NCBI RefSeq assembly: GCF_000934725.1
Contig: NZ_JYNS01000003.1
Location: 62,001 to 126,000, forward strand
Source: Methyloterricola oryzae
GTDB taxonomy: Bacteria; Pseudomonadota; Gammaproteobacteria; Methylococcales; Methylococcaceae
DNA: 64,000 nucleotides
Direction: 5' to 3'
The notes below the pieces were generated by a model, which worked only from the letters and a program-made list of their open reading frames with translations, searched no databases and was not told the origin of the DNA. Position numbers and translations under genes: made by a program. Of this stretch, positions 44,589 through 53,340 are shown in pieces (positions within the stretch are counted from its first letter, which is position 1; the number at the start of each line of letters is the position of its first letter).

Positions 44589-45161
44589 ATGTCCGAGCAC
44601 AATCCCTGGAAACGCTTGTCGCGGCGCGAGGTGTACGACAACCCGTGGATACACGTGGATGAGGACCGGGTCATCAATCCCGGCGGTGGACTCAATCTTT
44701 ACGGCTGCATCCATTTCAAGAACCTGGCCATCGGCATCATCCCCCTGGACGAGGATGGCAACACCTGGCTGGTGGGCCAGTACCGCTATGTGCCGGACGC
44801 TTATTTCTGGGAGATCCCCATGGGTGGCTCGCCCTGTGGCCAGGAACCGCTGGAAGGCGCCAAGCGCGAGCTGAAGGAAGAAACCGGCCTCAGCGCCGAG
44901 CGCTGGAGCTGCCTCATGCGGTTGCACACCTCCAACTCCGTCACCGACGAGGAGGGCTTCGTGTTCCTGGCGGAAGGTCTGACCCAGGGCGAAACCGAGT
45001 TCGAGGAAACCGAGGACCTCGCCATCCGCAAGCTGCCCCTGGAAGAAGCGGTGCGCATGGTGATGGACGGCGAGATCACCGACGCCATCAGCGTGGCGGG
45101 GCTTTTGAAGCTGGCGCTGCTGCGCGGCATCGCACCGTCACTAGAGACGAGCCGAAGCTGA
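44589..45161 (+). CDS. NUDIX hydrolase, ADP-ribose pyrophosphatase-like
   Basis: 190 residues from the ATG at 44589, four bases after the hemE stop. The NUDIX box is present: GQEPLEGAKRELKEETGL with RELxEExG. The WEIPMGG segment before it and the N-terminal domain resemble ADP-ribose/sugar-nucleotide pyrophosphatases. It hydrolyses a nucleoside diphosphate linked to another moiety; the exact substrate is unknown. The start was chosen over the upstream frame because that frame only overlaps hemE. Confidence 0.9.
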   Translation: MSEHNPWKRLSRREVYDNPWIHVDEDRVINPGGGLNLYGCIHFKNLAIGIIPLDEDGNTWLVGQYRYVPDAYFWEIPMGGSPCGQEPLEGAKRELKEETGLSAERWSCLMRLHTSNSVTDEEGFVFLAEGLTQGETEFEETEDLAIRKLPLEEAVRMVMDGEITDAISVAGLLKLALLRGIAPSLETSRS

Positions 45162-45220
45162 ACCCGGGACGATCCGCCGATGGCAGGAACACCACAAGAA
45201 CAAACAAGAAGGAGCACCCC

Positions 45221-46063
45221 ATGACACACTCCGCGACTCTCGCGACGGCCTGGCGCTATCCGGTCAAATCCATGCTGGGAGAGGAACTCAACGCCGCGGC
45301 CATCGGCCCGACCGGCCTCATCGGCGACCGCGCCTATGCCCTGGTGGACCGGGAAACCGGCGCCGTGGTCAGCGCCAAGAATCCCAAGAAGTGGCCGGAC
45401 ATCTTCGCCTGCCGGGCCAGCTATCTGGACAACGTGGGCAGCGGCGCGCTCCCCGCCATCCACATTACCCTGCCCGATGGCAGCTCGGTGCGCTCGGACC
45501 TTCCCGACAGCGAGGAGCGGATTTCCAAGGCGCTCGGGCGAGCCGTCAATCTGCGCAGCGCCGCCCCGGCGCAGGCCAAGCTGGAACAGTTCTGGCCTGA
45601 ATACGAAGGACAGAACAACGAGATCAGTCAGGAACCAGTAGCCGGCGATGCCCCGGCGGGCACCTTCTTCGATTACGCCATGGTGCACCTCATCACCACC
45701 AGCAGCCTGCAGCAGCTCGCAAGCCTGCACCCGGCGGGCCGCATCGAAGTGCGCCGGTTCCGGCCCAATCTGGTCGTGGACACTGCCGGACAGGAAGGCT
45801 TTGTGGAAAACGCCTGGGTCGGACGCACGCTGCGCATCGGCGACTCGGTGCGCCTGCAGATCACCGACCCCTGCCCCCGTTGCGTCATGCCCACCCTGGC
45901 TCAGGGCGATCTGCCCAAGGATCCGCTGATCTTCCGCGAGGCCATCGCCAAGAACAACGTCACCGTGCCCTTCGCAGGCAAGGCCTTGCCCAGCGTCGGC
46001 GTCTACGCGCGCGTGCTGTCGGGCGGCACCGTCAGGCGCGGCGATGCGGCCGTGCTGGAGTAA
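45221..46063 (+). CDS. MOSC-domain protein (YcbX/mARC-like)
   Basis: 280 residues, ATG with GGAG 6 bases upstream. The N-terminal beta-barrel (TAWRYPVKSMLGEEL, GLIGDRAYALVD) and the MOSC core (FRPNLVVDT, VRLQITDPCPRCVMPTL with the conserved Cys-x2-Cys) are clear. MOSC proteins bind molybdenum cofactor and reduce N-hydroxylated compounds or transfer sulfur. No molybdenum cofactor gene is nearby. It stands 59 bases after the NUDIX gene. Confidence 0.9.
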   Translation: MTHSATLATAWRYPVKSMLGEELNAAAIGPTGLIGDRAYALVDRETGAVVSAKNPKKWPDIFACRASYLDNVGSGALPAIHITLPDGSSVRSDLPDSEERISKALGRAVNLRSAAPAQAKLEQFWPEYEGQNNEISQEPVAGDAPAGTFFDYAMVHLITTSSLQQLASLHPAGRIEVRRFRPNLVVDTAGQEGFVENAWVGRTLRIGDSVRLQITDPCPRCVMPTLAQGDLPKDPLIFREAIAKNNVTVPFAGKALPSVGVYARVLSGGTVRRGDAAVLE

Positions 46064-46081
46064 CCGATCACCTGGGTTGTT

Positions 46082-46101
46082 GCCGGCCGCAGAAGGCCGG
46101 C
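46082..46101 (+). terminator. short hairpin between convergent MOSC and SerC-like genes
   Basis: A 7-bp GC stem (46082-46088 with 46095-46101) with a 6-base loop, followed by TTGG rather than a full T-run. It is positioned to end the MOSC transcript. Confidence 0.4.
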
Positions 46102-46138
46102 TTGGCTGAGTCGTGCCAGCATCAGTATCAGTCGATCC

Positions 46139-47329
46139 TCAGAGTTCCACTTCCTGCCCAACTTTGGGGGCCGCCGCGCTTCCCTTCCCTTGCCCGGAGG
46201 TATTCATCGCTCTTTGCCGGAAGGCGTCCATGAAGTCCACCAGGCTTTCCACCGCCGGCAGTTCCAGTCCGTTGTAGATGGAGGCCCTGATTCCCCCAAT
46301 GCTGCGATGCCCCTTGAGCCCCGAGAAACCGGCAGCCTCGGCCGCTTCGAGAAATTGCGCTTCCAGCTGCGGCGTCCGCAGGTTGAACACCACGTTCATC
46401 CTGGAACGGTCGGGCACGGCGGCGCGCCCGATGTAGAAGCCGTCGCTGTCGTCCAGCGCCTGATACAACCGGTTCGCCTTGCGGGTGTTAATCGCATCCA
46501 TGTTGGCCAGGCCGCCAATTTCCTCCAGCAGCCAACGCGTGACCAGCAGCACGACATACATGGCGAAGACCGGAGGCGTGTTGTAGATGGAGTGAGCAGC
46601 TTTCTGGGTGTGGTAATTGAGGAAACTGGGCAGATGATCCGGCATGCCCTTGAGCACTTCGTCCTTGACGATGACGACGGTCACGCCGGCGGGCCCGATG
46701 TTCTTTTGCGCATGAGCGTAGATCATCGCGAAACGCTGGTAATCGGCGGGAAACGACAGGAAGTCCGACGACATGTCACACACCCGGGGCACCTCATCTC
46801 GGCCGAGAATGCGGCGGAATTGCAGGCCTTCCACGGTTTCGTTGGAGACATAGTGCAGATAGGGCGCCTCCGGCGAAAACACCATCTCCTCGTCCCTTGG
46901 CAGGCGGCGGAAACCGTCGGCCGCGCCATCCCATACGACGCGCACCGGCCCCTCGCGCCGCGCTTCCGGCAAGGCCTTGCCGCTCCAGTAGCCGGTCAGC
47001 ACATAGTCCGCAGGCGAGGTCTTGCCGGCCAGCAGATTCATGGCCAGCATCGAGAACTGCTGCGTTGCGCCCCCTTGCAGGAACAGCACATGGTAGTCGT
47101 CGGACAACCCCATCAGGCGGCGCACATTGCCCTCGAGTTCGGCCACCACGCCGGCGAACCAATCGGATCGATGACTGATGCCGAGGATCGACAAGCCCAC
47201 GCCGGGCACCGCCAGCATGGCTTCCTGCAACTGCTGCAGCACGGTCTCCGGCAACGCGCCCGGCCCGCCGGAGAAGTTCGTTTGATTCGGAGTGAGCATG
47301 GGTCTTTTACGGTTTGCGAAGGTGACCAT
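46139..47329 (-). CDS. serC: SerC-like phosphoserine aminotransferase
   Basis: 396 residues if the ATG at 47329 is used; it overlaps the stop of the ATP-grasp gene as TGATG, suggesting translational coupling. An ATG at 47299 gives 386 residues and starts closer to the usual N-terminus, but neither has a strong ribosome site. It is a PLP class V aminotransferase: NFSGGPGALPETVL, GGATQQFSMLAMNL and the PLP lysine in AQKNIGPAGVT. SerC makes phosphoserine for serine and phosphohydroxythreonine for vitamin B6. The coupling to a protease-ATP-grasp protein is unusual and raises the chance of a dedicated role. Confidence 0.87.
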   Translation of the reverse strand: MVTFANRKRPMLTPNQTNFSGGPGALPETVLQQLQEAMLAVPGVGLSILGISHRSDWFAGVVAELEGNVRRLMGLSDDYHVLFLQGGATQQFSMLAMNLLAGKTSPADYVLTGYWSGKALPEARREGPVRVVWDGAADGFRRLPRDEEMVFSPEAPYLHYVSNETVEGLQFRRILGRDEVPRVCDMSSDFLSFPADYQRFAMIYAHAQKNIGPAGVTVVIVKDEVLKGMPDHLPSFLNYHTQKAAHSIYNTPPVFAMYVVLLVTRWLLEEIGGLANMDAINTRKANRLYQALDDSDGFYIGRAAVPDRSRMNVVFNLRTPQLEAQFLEAAEAAGFSGLKGHRSIGGIRASIYNGLELPAVESLVDFMDAFRQRAMNTSGQGKGSAAAPKVGQEVEL

Positions 47330-49677
47330 CAGCCTGCGGCGCGCTCGCCGGCGGGCAGTTGGTAGAGAAAGTCCTCGAAGGCGTTCTGGAACTTGCGCAT
47401 GTGGACCTGCTTGAAGGGGAACAGGGTTTCCGAGTCCATGGCGTGCACCACCATGATGTGGTCGATTTCGAAGATCAGCAGATCGCCGCCACGAGTCTCC
47501 GCACAATCGATGCATACATAGTCCAGCCCGAAGCGCTCGTAAACCGTCTGCAAGGCGGCGCCATGCCGTTGCACGAAGGTATCGAAGCCTTCCATGAAGC
47601 GCAATTCTTCCGAGCGCTTGGCCGCATCCTCATACATGCCGGCATTGACGTAATGAATCATCCAATGGCTGGAGATGCCCATGTGACAGGCGAACGGGCG
47701 GCCGCGCAACAATGCGACGCGGAATTTGCGAAATAGGCCATCGGTCCCGCTGTAGTCAATGAAGCGCGCGATGAAGAACTCCGGCTCTGCCACCACCTCG
47801 TCCAGATAAGAGGCGATCTCTCCAGGCCTCGCGATCCTCGCAAGGTCGCGTCCCGCCTGGGAACCCACGGGCCTTAGGATGACAGGAAAGCGACAGTCGG
47901 GAAACAAGCTCTCCAGGCGGACCTCTCCCTGCATGATGGAATGCAGGGCTTCTCGGGTCAGCCTATGCGTCAAGGGCAGCGTCAGTCCGTCGATGCCCTG
48001 CAGCAACTCGCTGGCGCGCCCGCGGTCGGTATTGGGTATGAACTGGGGACGATTGATTACTGGCTTCGGCCAGCAATCCAGCAGCGGTTGCAAAGCCTTG
48101 AGAATCCGCCCGTTGTCGCGCTTGTCGGAAATGGCGACGATAACCGCATCATGCTCCGGCATGGGCTCTGGCAGAGGATCCTGCGCGGAGGCGTAATAGC
48201 AGATCAGTTCCACGTCGCTGTTTTCCAGCAGGCAGTCCAGCGGCGTATTTTCCGCCAGATCGCCCGGCGCCATGAGCATCAGCAGCCGGAACCGAACGGG
48301 CTGCCGCGCCGCCTCGATGGTGTAGAGCCGCTGCATCGCCAGCGCCTGCTCCTGGATGGACAAGGCCAGGTCGCGCAGCCCTAGCGCAAAAAAGGCGGTC
48401 GCCAGATTCATCCAGCAATGGGCGTTACCGCGTTGCTGGTTGGCCTGTATCAGCAGGCGCTGGGCGGCCGCGCGCAGATCGTCCCCGGCGATGCTCATGC
48501 GCAGGAAAGGCGCAAGACCCAGGAAGGGCGCTATTTCCGGCTCGGCGAGTTCGCGGAGGAAAGCATCCATGAAGGCCCGTTTCTCCCGCGCGCGCGGCGC
48601 ATCCCAGAAGCTCTCGGACCTGAATGCCACGACCCCGTTCTGAATGATGTCCACCTGCAATGGTTTCCCCATCAGCACCGCATGAACATAGCTGGCGAAA
48701 CACTCGGCGAAGTCGTCATAGACATTGGTGGCCGCGTACAGGGTCGGAAACGCGGTTTCTTCCAAGGCCTGATAGATCTTCAGCATCGCGCTTCCGGGCA
48801 GCCGCGGCGTACCGTAAAAGGAAGCCTGCGCACGCCCGGGGAAGTCCTTCCCATCCTTTGGCACCAGGCTTCCCTCCGGCCCCTTCGTCCAGCTTAGGGG
48901 CAGGAAGCGGTAGGCGTCCGGCTCCGCGAATTCGCTGGCCGGCAGCCACCAGTCCGGCATCAGGTTCCGTCCGGTCGCCAGCACATGGCCAAACTCGTGC
49001 AGAAGCAGGAATTGCAGGGCCGCCGCACGGCTGTCCCATTCTGGCGCAGCCAGGCGCGCCTTCAACCCGAACCCCGGTTCGTCGCGAAACGGCGAGTTCT
49101 CCTTCCAGGTGCACCAGTCGTTGGCGCGGCGATCCTTGAGGGCCTCTACATCGATGGCCACCACACACCCAATCAGCGTGCCGTCGCCCAGCGTCACGGC
49201 ATCGGTGATGGCCGAGGAACCTATCCCGGAAACGAAGAACACGCCCAGCAGGCAGGACTCCAGCGCGGCTTTGACCTGATCCGGCATGCCCGCGATGGCG
49301 CCGTGCACGTCATCCATGAAGTCGTCCGGGGCTACCATGGCAACAGGTACCGCTTCAGCCCCCTGGGCCGCCTGATACTCCGCCAGAAACTCGACCAGGG
49401 CGTCCGGTGCCGGAGCCAGGCGATGCTCCACGGGCCGGTCGAAGAATCGCATCCAGGGATTTGGATCACTCGTAGAAATCACAGCGGGAACCTTGAGATA
49501 GATGGAAGGCGCCAGACGCGGCGCAGTTCCCGAAAAGCTTAGCAGTTCAGAGGGAGAGCCTGGGAAAACCGGGGCCAGGAACAGCGCGAGCTTGCCAGGC
49601 GGAATGTCCCCGAGGCAAACAATGGCATTGTGCCGCAGCTGCTCCTTGTAACTGATCTGTAACACCGGCTGCCGCAT
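47329..49677 (-). CDS. HExxH metalloprotease-like / RimK-type ATP-grasp fusion protein
   Basis: 782 residues, no signal peptide. Residues about 1-380 hold a zincin-like domain: HEFGH at 226-230 with a downstream FAECFASYVHAVL (Glu near 324) where the third zinc ligand would sit. Residues 390-460 look like a TPR-type helical pair. Residues about 560-770 form an ATP-grasp domain: FPVILRPVGSQAGRDLARI, FRKFRVALLRGRPFACH, then SHWMIHYVNAG and a metal-binding LLIFEIDHI. ATP-grasp enzymes join a carboxylate to an amine or thiol. Having a protease and a ligase in one chain suggests a protein- or peptide-processing system. I know of no named family for the whole. It is coupled to the SerC-like gene. 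Confidence 0.78.
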   Translation of the reverse strand: MRQPVLQISYKEQLRHNAIVCLGDIPPGKLALFLAPVFPGSPSELLSFSGTAPRLAPSIYLKVPAVISTSDPNPWMRFFDRPVEHRLAPAPDALVEFLAEYQAAQGAEAVPVAMVAPDDFMDDVHGAIAGMPDQVKAALESCLLGVFFVSGIGSSAITDAVTLGDGTLIGCVVAIDVEALKDRRANDWCTWKENSPFRDEPGFGLKARLAAPEWDSRAAALQFLLLHEFGHVLATGRNLMPDWWLPASEFAEPDAYRFLPLSWTKGPEGSLVPKDGKDFPGRAQASFYGTPRLPGSAMLKIYQALEETAFPTLYAATNVYDDFAECFASYVHAVLMGKPLQVDIIQNGVVAFRSESFWDAPRAREKRAFMDAFLRELAEPEIAPFLGLAPFLRMSIAGDDLRAAAQRLLIQANQQRGNAHCWMNLATAFFALGLRDLALSIQEQALAMQRLYTIEAARQPVRFRLLMLMAPGDLAENTPLDCLLENSDVELICYYASAQDPLPEPMPEHDAVIVAISDKRDNGRILKALQPLLDCWPKPVINRPQFIPNTDRGRASELLQGIDGLTLPLTHRLTREALHSIMQGEVRLESLFPDCRFPVILRPVGSQAGRDLARIARPGEIASYLDEVVAEPEFFIARFIDYSGTDGLFRKFRVALLRGRPFACHMGISSHWMIHYVNAGMYEDAAKRSEELRFMEGFDTFVQRHGAALQTVYERFGLDYVCIDCAETRGGDLLIFEIDHIMVVHAMDSETLFPFKQVHMRKFQNAFEDFLYQLPAGERAAG

Positions 49678-49804
49678 CCTTTAATCCGCCTCGCGAACCA
49701 TCGGCGCGGCGCATGAGTGAGTTCCAAGGCTTTCAGACTGCCATCCGGCAAACCCCACTTGTTACACACCCGGTGTTTTAGTTTTCGATCATAAGGAGTA
49801 GAGC

Positions 49805-51193
49805 ATGATCCCCAAGAGCAGCAATCCTGTGAACCTTACGTGGGCGGCGATCATAGCCGTCCTGCTGTCATCCATTTTCACCTGCGCCCAGGCCCAGAGG
49901 GCCTTCAACGACGCGGGCGAAGCCGAATCTTTGTTCGTCCCGCCGGGAGCCGAGGATCCAAGCAGCGGCATTGCGCCCACGACCGACGTCCCCCACATCA
50001 ACGAGTTCTTTCAAAACATCGCCACCAACGGCAACGGACGCACCTGCGAGACCTGCCACCTGGAGAATCAGGGCTGGTCGATCCTGACCGACCGGCTTCA
50101 AGCCCTGTTCGACGCCAAGGGCGGCGACACACCTGGTTCAGTCGGCGAGGAGGCGATCTTCCGGCCCATCGACGCCGCCACGAAACCGACAGCTCAGGTC
50201 GCCACACGGGAGCAGCGGTTGCAGGCTTATGGGCTGCTTCTTGAGCGAGGAGTCATTCGCATCGCTCTACAGGTGCCCTCCAACTCCGAATTTGCAGTGG
50301 AGATGGTCGATAGCCCGGCAGGATTTGACAAATTCGATCCTACGGCCGCATTACCAGTTCTGTCGTTATTCCGCCGCCCGTTGCCCACAACCAACCTGAA
50401 ATTCGTGACGGTGGTCAACTGGGACGGCCGCAACGCGCCCCGGCAATTGTCTGCCCCGGTTCGCGCGATTCCTGACGGACTGAAAAATCAGGCCAATGGC
50501 GCCACCCGTAACCACGCGCAGTCGGATCAGAACTTCCCGCTCACAGATCCAGTGCGGACAAGCATCGCGGATTTCGAGGCCCGGCTGTTCACCGCCCAAA
50601 CGGTCCATTGGCAGGCAGGCCCACTGGATGCGAATGGAGCATTGGGCGGGCCGTTTAACCTCGCGGCAGGAACCCTGGAGAATCGTGATGGCTTCCATCT
50701 CTTTGATGCCTGGACGGGCTTGCCCGGCGCGCAAGGCGATATCGCCGACGGGCAACGGATCTTCAACAGCAAGCGCTTCACCGTCAACCTGCCGGACGGG
50801 CGCGGGCGGGTGCGCGGCAGCTGCGCCACCTGCCACAACAATCCCAACGTGGGCAACTCGCGCAGCACGGATCCCAGCTTCTTTTACGATGTGGGCATCA
50901 GCGCCGCGAACCGGCGCAGTTCTGATGTGCCTTTGATTACCCTGCGGCGCATCGGCTCGGAAGAGACCCTGCGTACCACCGACCCGGGCCGCGGTCTCAT
51001 CAGCGGACGCTGGGCAGACCTCAATCGCTTCAAGGTGCCCAGCCTGCGGGGCCTCGCCTCCCATCCGCCCTACTTCCACGACGGCTCGGCGGAAACCATC
51101 GCCGGCGTGGTCGATCACTACAAGAACTTCTTCGGGATCGATCTGAGCGGGGGCGAAAGAGAAAACTTGATCAAGTTCCTGGAATCCCTCTGA
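49805..51193 (+). CDS. di-heme cytochrome c peroxidase / MauG-like protein
   Basis: 462 residues, ATG with AAGGAG 6 bases upstream and a signal peptide ending AQAQ. Two heme c sites are visible: Cys81-Glu-Thr-Cys-His85 and Cys340-Ala-Thr-Cys-His344, plus KVPSLRGLASHPPYFHDGSA, a segment shared by CCP/MauG enzymes. Family members reduce peroxide or oxidise aromatic side chains of partner proteins. It is divergent from the ATP-grasp fusion gene with a 127-base shared upstream region, so the two may be co-regulated. The oxidant and partner are unknown. Confidence 0.88.
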   Translation: MIPKSSNPVNLTWAAIIAVLLSSIFTCAQAQRAFNDAGEAESLFVPPGAEDPSSGIAPTTDVPHINEFFQNIATNGNGRTCETCHLENQGWSILTDRLQALFDAKGGDTPGSVGEEAIFRPIDAATKPTAQVATREQRLQAYGLLLERGVIRIALQVPSNSEFAVEMVDSPAGFDKFDPTAALPVLSLFRRPLPTTNLKFVTVVNWDGRNAPRQLSAPVRAIPDGLKNQANGATRNHAQSDQNFPLTDPVRTSIADFEARLFTAQTVHWQAGPLDANGALGGPFNLAAGTLENRDGFHLFDAWTGLPGAQGDIADGQRIFNSKRFTVNLPDGRGRVRGSCATCHNNPNVGNSRSTDPSFFYDVGISAANRRSSDVPLITLRRIGSEETLRTTDPGRGLISGRWADLNRFKVPSLRGLASHPPYFHDGSAETIAGVVDHYKNFFGIDLSGGERENLIKFLESL

Positions 51194-51234
51194 GCATATT
51201 CAGAGCCCTATCTGCAAAGCGCATCGGGGCGGGA

Positions 51235-53127
51235 TCAGAAGCCGCCCCGAAATCCCGCCAGCACCGTCGCGCCGCGGTAGGTGAAACTGTACAACTCCTC
51301 CGTGCGGTCGTCGGCCAGATTCTCGCCTCGCACGTAAAGCTGCCATTGGGGTGAATAGTGGTACGCCAGTTGGGCGTTGATGCGAACCGCCTCGTCGATG
51401 TGAATCTGGTGCGCCTGGTCCTGGTAATTGCCGCTACGGTAAACCGTCTCCACCCACAGACTCAGCGGCGTCTCCGGAATGCGCCACTGCCCGTAGACCC
51501 GCCCCTGATGTTGTGGCTGGCGTACCAGTTCTTCCCCGGTGTCCAGGTCTTCGCTGTGGGTATAGGTGTAGTTGATCCCTGTCATCAGGCCATAGCCCCA
51601 GGTGGTTTCGCCTTCCACTTCGAATCCCCATAGCTGGGCACGCGGAACGTTGATATTGGTCAGCAGCAGCGGCGAGGTCGGCGCGAAGGCCACCCGGATC
51701 AGGTCGCGATAGTCGGCATAATAGCCCGTCACCGAAAGGCGTTGTGTCGATGTCGGCAGCCAGTCCACCCCGGTCTCGGCGCTCCACCCCTGTTCAGGCC
51801 GCAGGTTGCGGTTGCCGAAAACGGGCTCGAAGTACCATTCCTTAAGCGTCGGCGGACGGTAGCCATGACCGCCGGAAGCCCTCACCTGCAGGGTATCCAA
51901 CACCCAACCGTTAAGCCCCGCATAGAAGGTCGGATTGGTTTCGAAATCGCTGTAATGATCGAGCGTCGTGCCCAGCAAGCCGCTCCATCTTCCCCACTGC
52001 CCCCTGAGTTCGGTCAAACCCGAAAGCGTGTTGCGCTCCCCGCCCAACTGGAACGCGGGAGTCAGTGAGGCATTGTCGCCTTCCTCATAGCGGGCTTCTC
52101 CACCCCACACGAAATGCAAGGCGGGCATTGAGCCATCACCGTCGCCGCCAAATAGGGGGTGGGTATTGGTCCAGCGGGACATCAGGAGGTGCTGATCGAA
52201 CCCAAAGGGCGTACCTCGGGAATGCCCGTTCTGACGGTTGCGGGTAAAGCCCAATTGCAGGCTGGAGGTCCAGGCTTGGCTGATATCGGCGGAGGCCGTC
52301 GTCTGGGCCACCCAGTTTTCCGTGTAGGAATCGGAGTTTGGGTCGTCCATCAGCCCCACCTGCAAAGCCGGTGTCAAACCCGAGGCGTCTCCGTCGGCGC
52401 GCGAGGCACCGTAGAGCAAGGTGCCGTTCAGTTTGAATTCGCCCGATGGCTGTGCATGAAATCGGCCCAAGACCTGGTGTTGCCAGAAATTATCCCGTTC
52501 GCGGTTTCCATTGGCCGGATCAGCGGTGCTGGGGCCATCCCACATATCATCGCGGCTGGCTGTCAGCGTCCCTCGCATTCCCTCGCCCGCCCAACTGCCA
52601 CCCAAGGTTTCCGACAACGTGCCATAACTGCCGCCTTCCAGATGCCCGAACACGCCCGTTTCCTTGCGGTCCCGGCTGTTCAGGCGAATCACGCCGCCCA
52701 GCGCTCGGCTGCCGTAGCGCGGCGCCATGGCTCCCCGTACGACGTCGACTTGCTCTATTGAGTCCGCCGGGAACCCCGTGAGATTGAAGGCGCCGGGAGT
52801 TGAGCTGTAGAGGGGTACACCATCCAGGGATATCTGCCCCAGACCTGCGCTCGCACCGCGCAGCGACAAGCCGCTGAGAGCAGTGCGTGTATTGGATGAC
52901 TGCAAAGTCACCCCGGGCAAGCCCTGAAACACGCCGTTCAAATCCCGCTCCTCGGAGCGTTCAATGGCCTCCCTATCCTGAATCGTGCGGGTGACAGCGC
53001 CTTCCGCCGGCCCGCCTTCCGAGGCTTCTCCCACAATCCGAACAACGGGCAGCGTCGCCTCCGCCGCCAATACAACTGCCGTCGCTTGCACCGCGAGCAG
53101 CGCCACCCATATCGCCCGACATCCCAA
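51235..53127 (-). CDS. TonB-dependent outer membrane receptor
   Basis: 630 residues. The start is a TTG with a strong AAGGGGGA 7 bases upstream, followed by a signal peptide (ending LAAEA). A plug domain (LNGVFQGLPGVTLQSSN, then LDGVPLYS and VDVVRGAMAPRYGSRALGGV) and a 22-strand barrel ending in a terminal Phe follow. It resembles BtuB/siderophore receptors of modest size; the ligand cannot be read. No cobalamin riboswitch is seen upstream. It converges on the MauG-like gene (41 bases apart) and is divergent from the regulator at 53341. Confidence 0.92.
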   Translation of the reverse strand: MGCRAIWVALLAVQATAVVLAAEATLPVVRIVGEASEGGPAEGAVTRTIQDREAIERSEERDLNGVFQGLPGVTLQSSNTRTALSGLSLRGASAGLGQISLDGVPLYSSTPGAFNLTGFPADSIEQVDVVRGAMAPRYGSRALGGVIRLNSRDRKETGVFGHLEGGSYGTLSETLGGSWAGEGMRGTLTASRDDMWDGPSTADPANGNRERDNFWQHQVLGRFHAQPSGEFKLNGTLLYGASRADGDASGLTPALQVGLMDDPNSDSYTENWVAQTTASADISQAWTSSLQLGFTRNRQNGHSRGTPFGFDQHLLMSRWTNTHPLFGGDGDGSMPALHFVWGGEARYEEGDNASLTPAFQLGGERNTLSGLTELRGQWGRWSGLLGTTLDHYSDFETNPTFYAGLNGWVLDTLQVRASGGHGYRPPTLKEWYFEPVFGNRNLRPEQGWSAETGVDWLPTSTQRLSVTGYYADYRDLIRVAFAPTSPLLLTNINVPRAQLWGFEVEGETTWGYGLMTGINYTYTHSEDLDTGEELVRQPQHQGRVYGQWRIPETPLSLWVETVYRSGNYQDQAHQIHIDEAVRINAQLAYHYSPQWQLYVRGENLADDRTEELYSFTYRGATVLAGFRGGF

Positions 53128-53340
53128 GATTTTCCCCCTTGCTCGACGGGCTACGTTGGCCGCGAGCTTTGTAATTTGTTACGCCGAATAGGGTTAATTC
53201 CGTGAAAGGCGCGCAAAGTTCAATCGACAAAGGCTCATGGAGAATAAATTTCCTATCCGGTGCATGGGCCAAATTCATGTGGTAATTTCACCTATAGCGA
53301 AAAGAAATGGCTGGTGCCCAAGCACCAAAAGGAATTTCAG

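Noticed and set aside
46139-53127. Aminotransferase, MauG-like protein and TonB receptor read as a methanobactin locus
   Set aside because: No MbnB or MbnC homologue and no precursor peptide is visible; the ATP-grasp fusion is not part of known methanobactin operons.
53128-53340. Possible cobalamin riboswitch upstream of the TonB receptor
   Set aside because: I could not find the conserved B12-box or matching stems, and the gap is shared with a divergent regulator.
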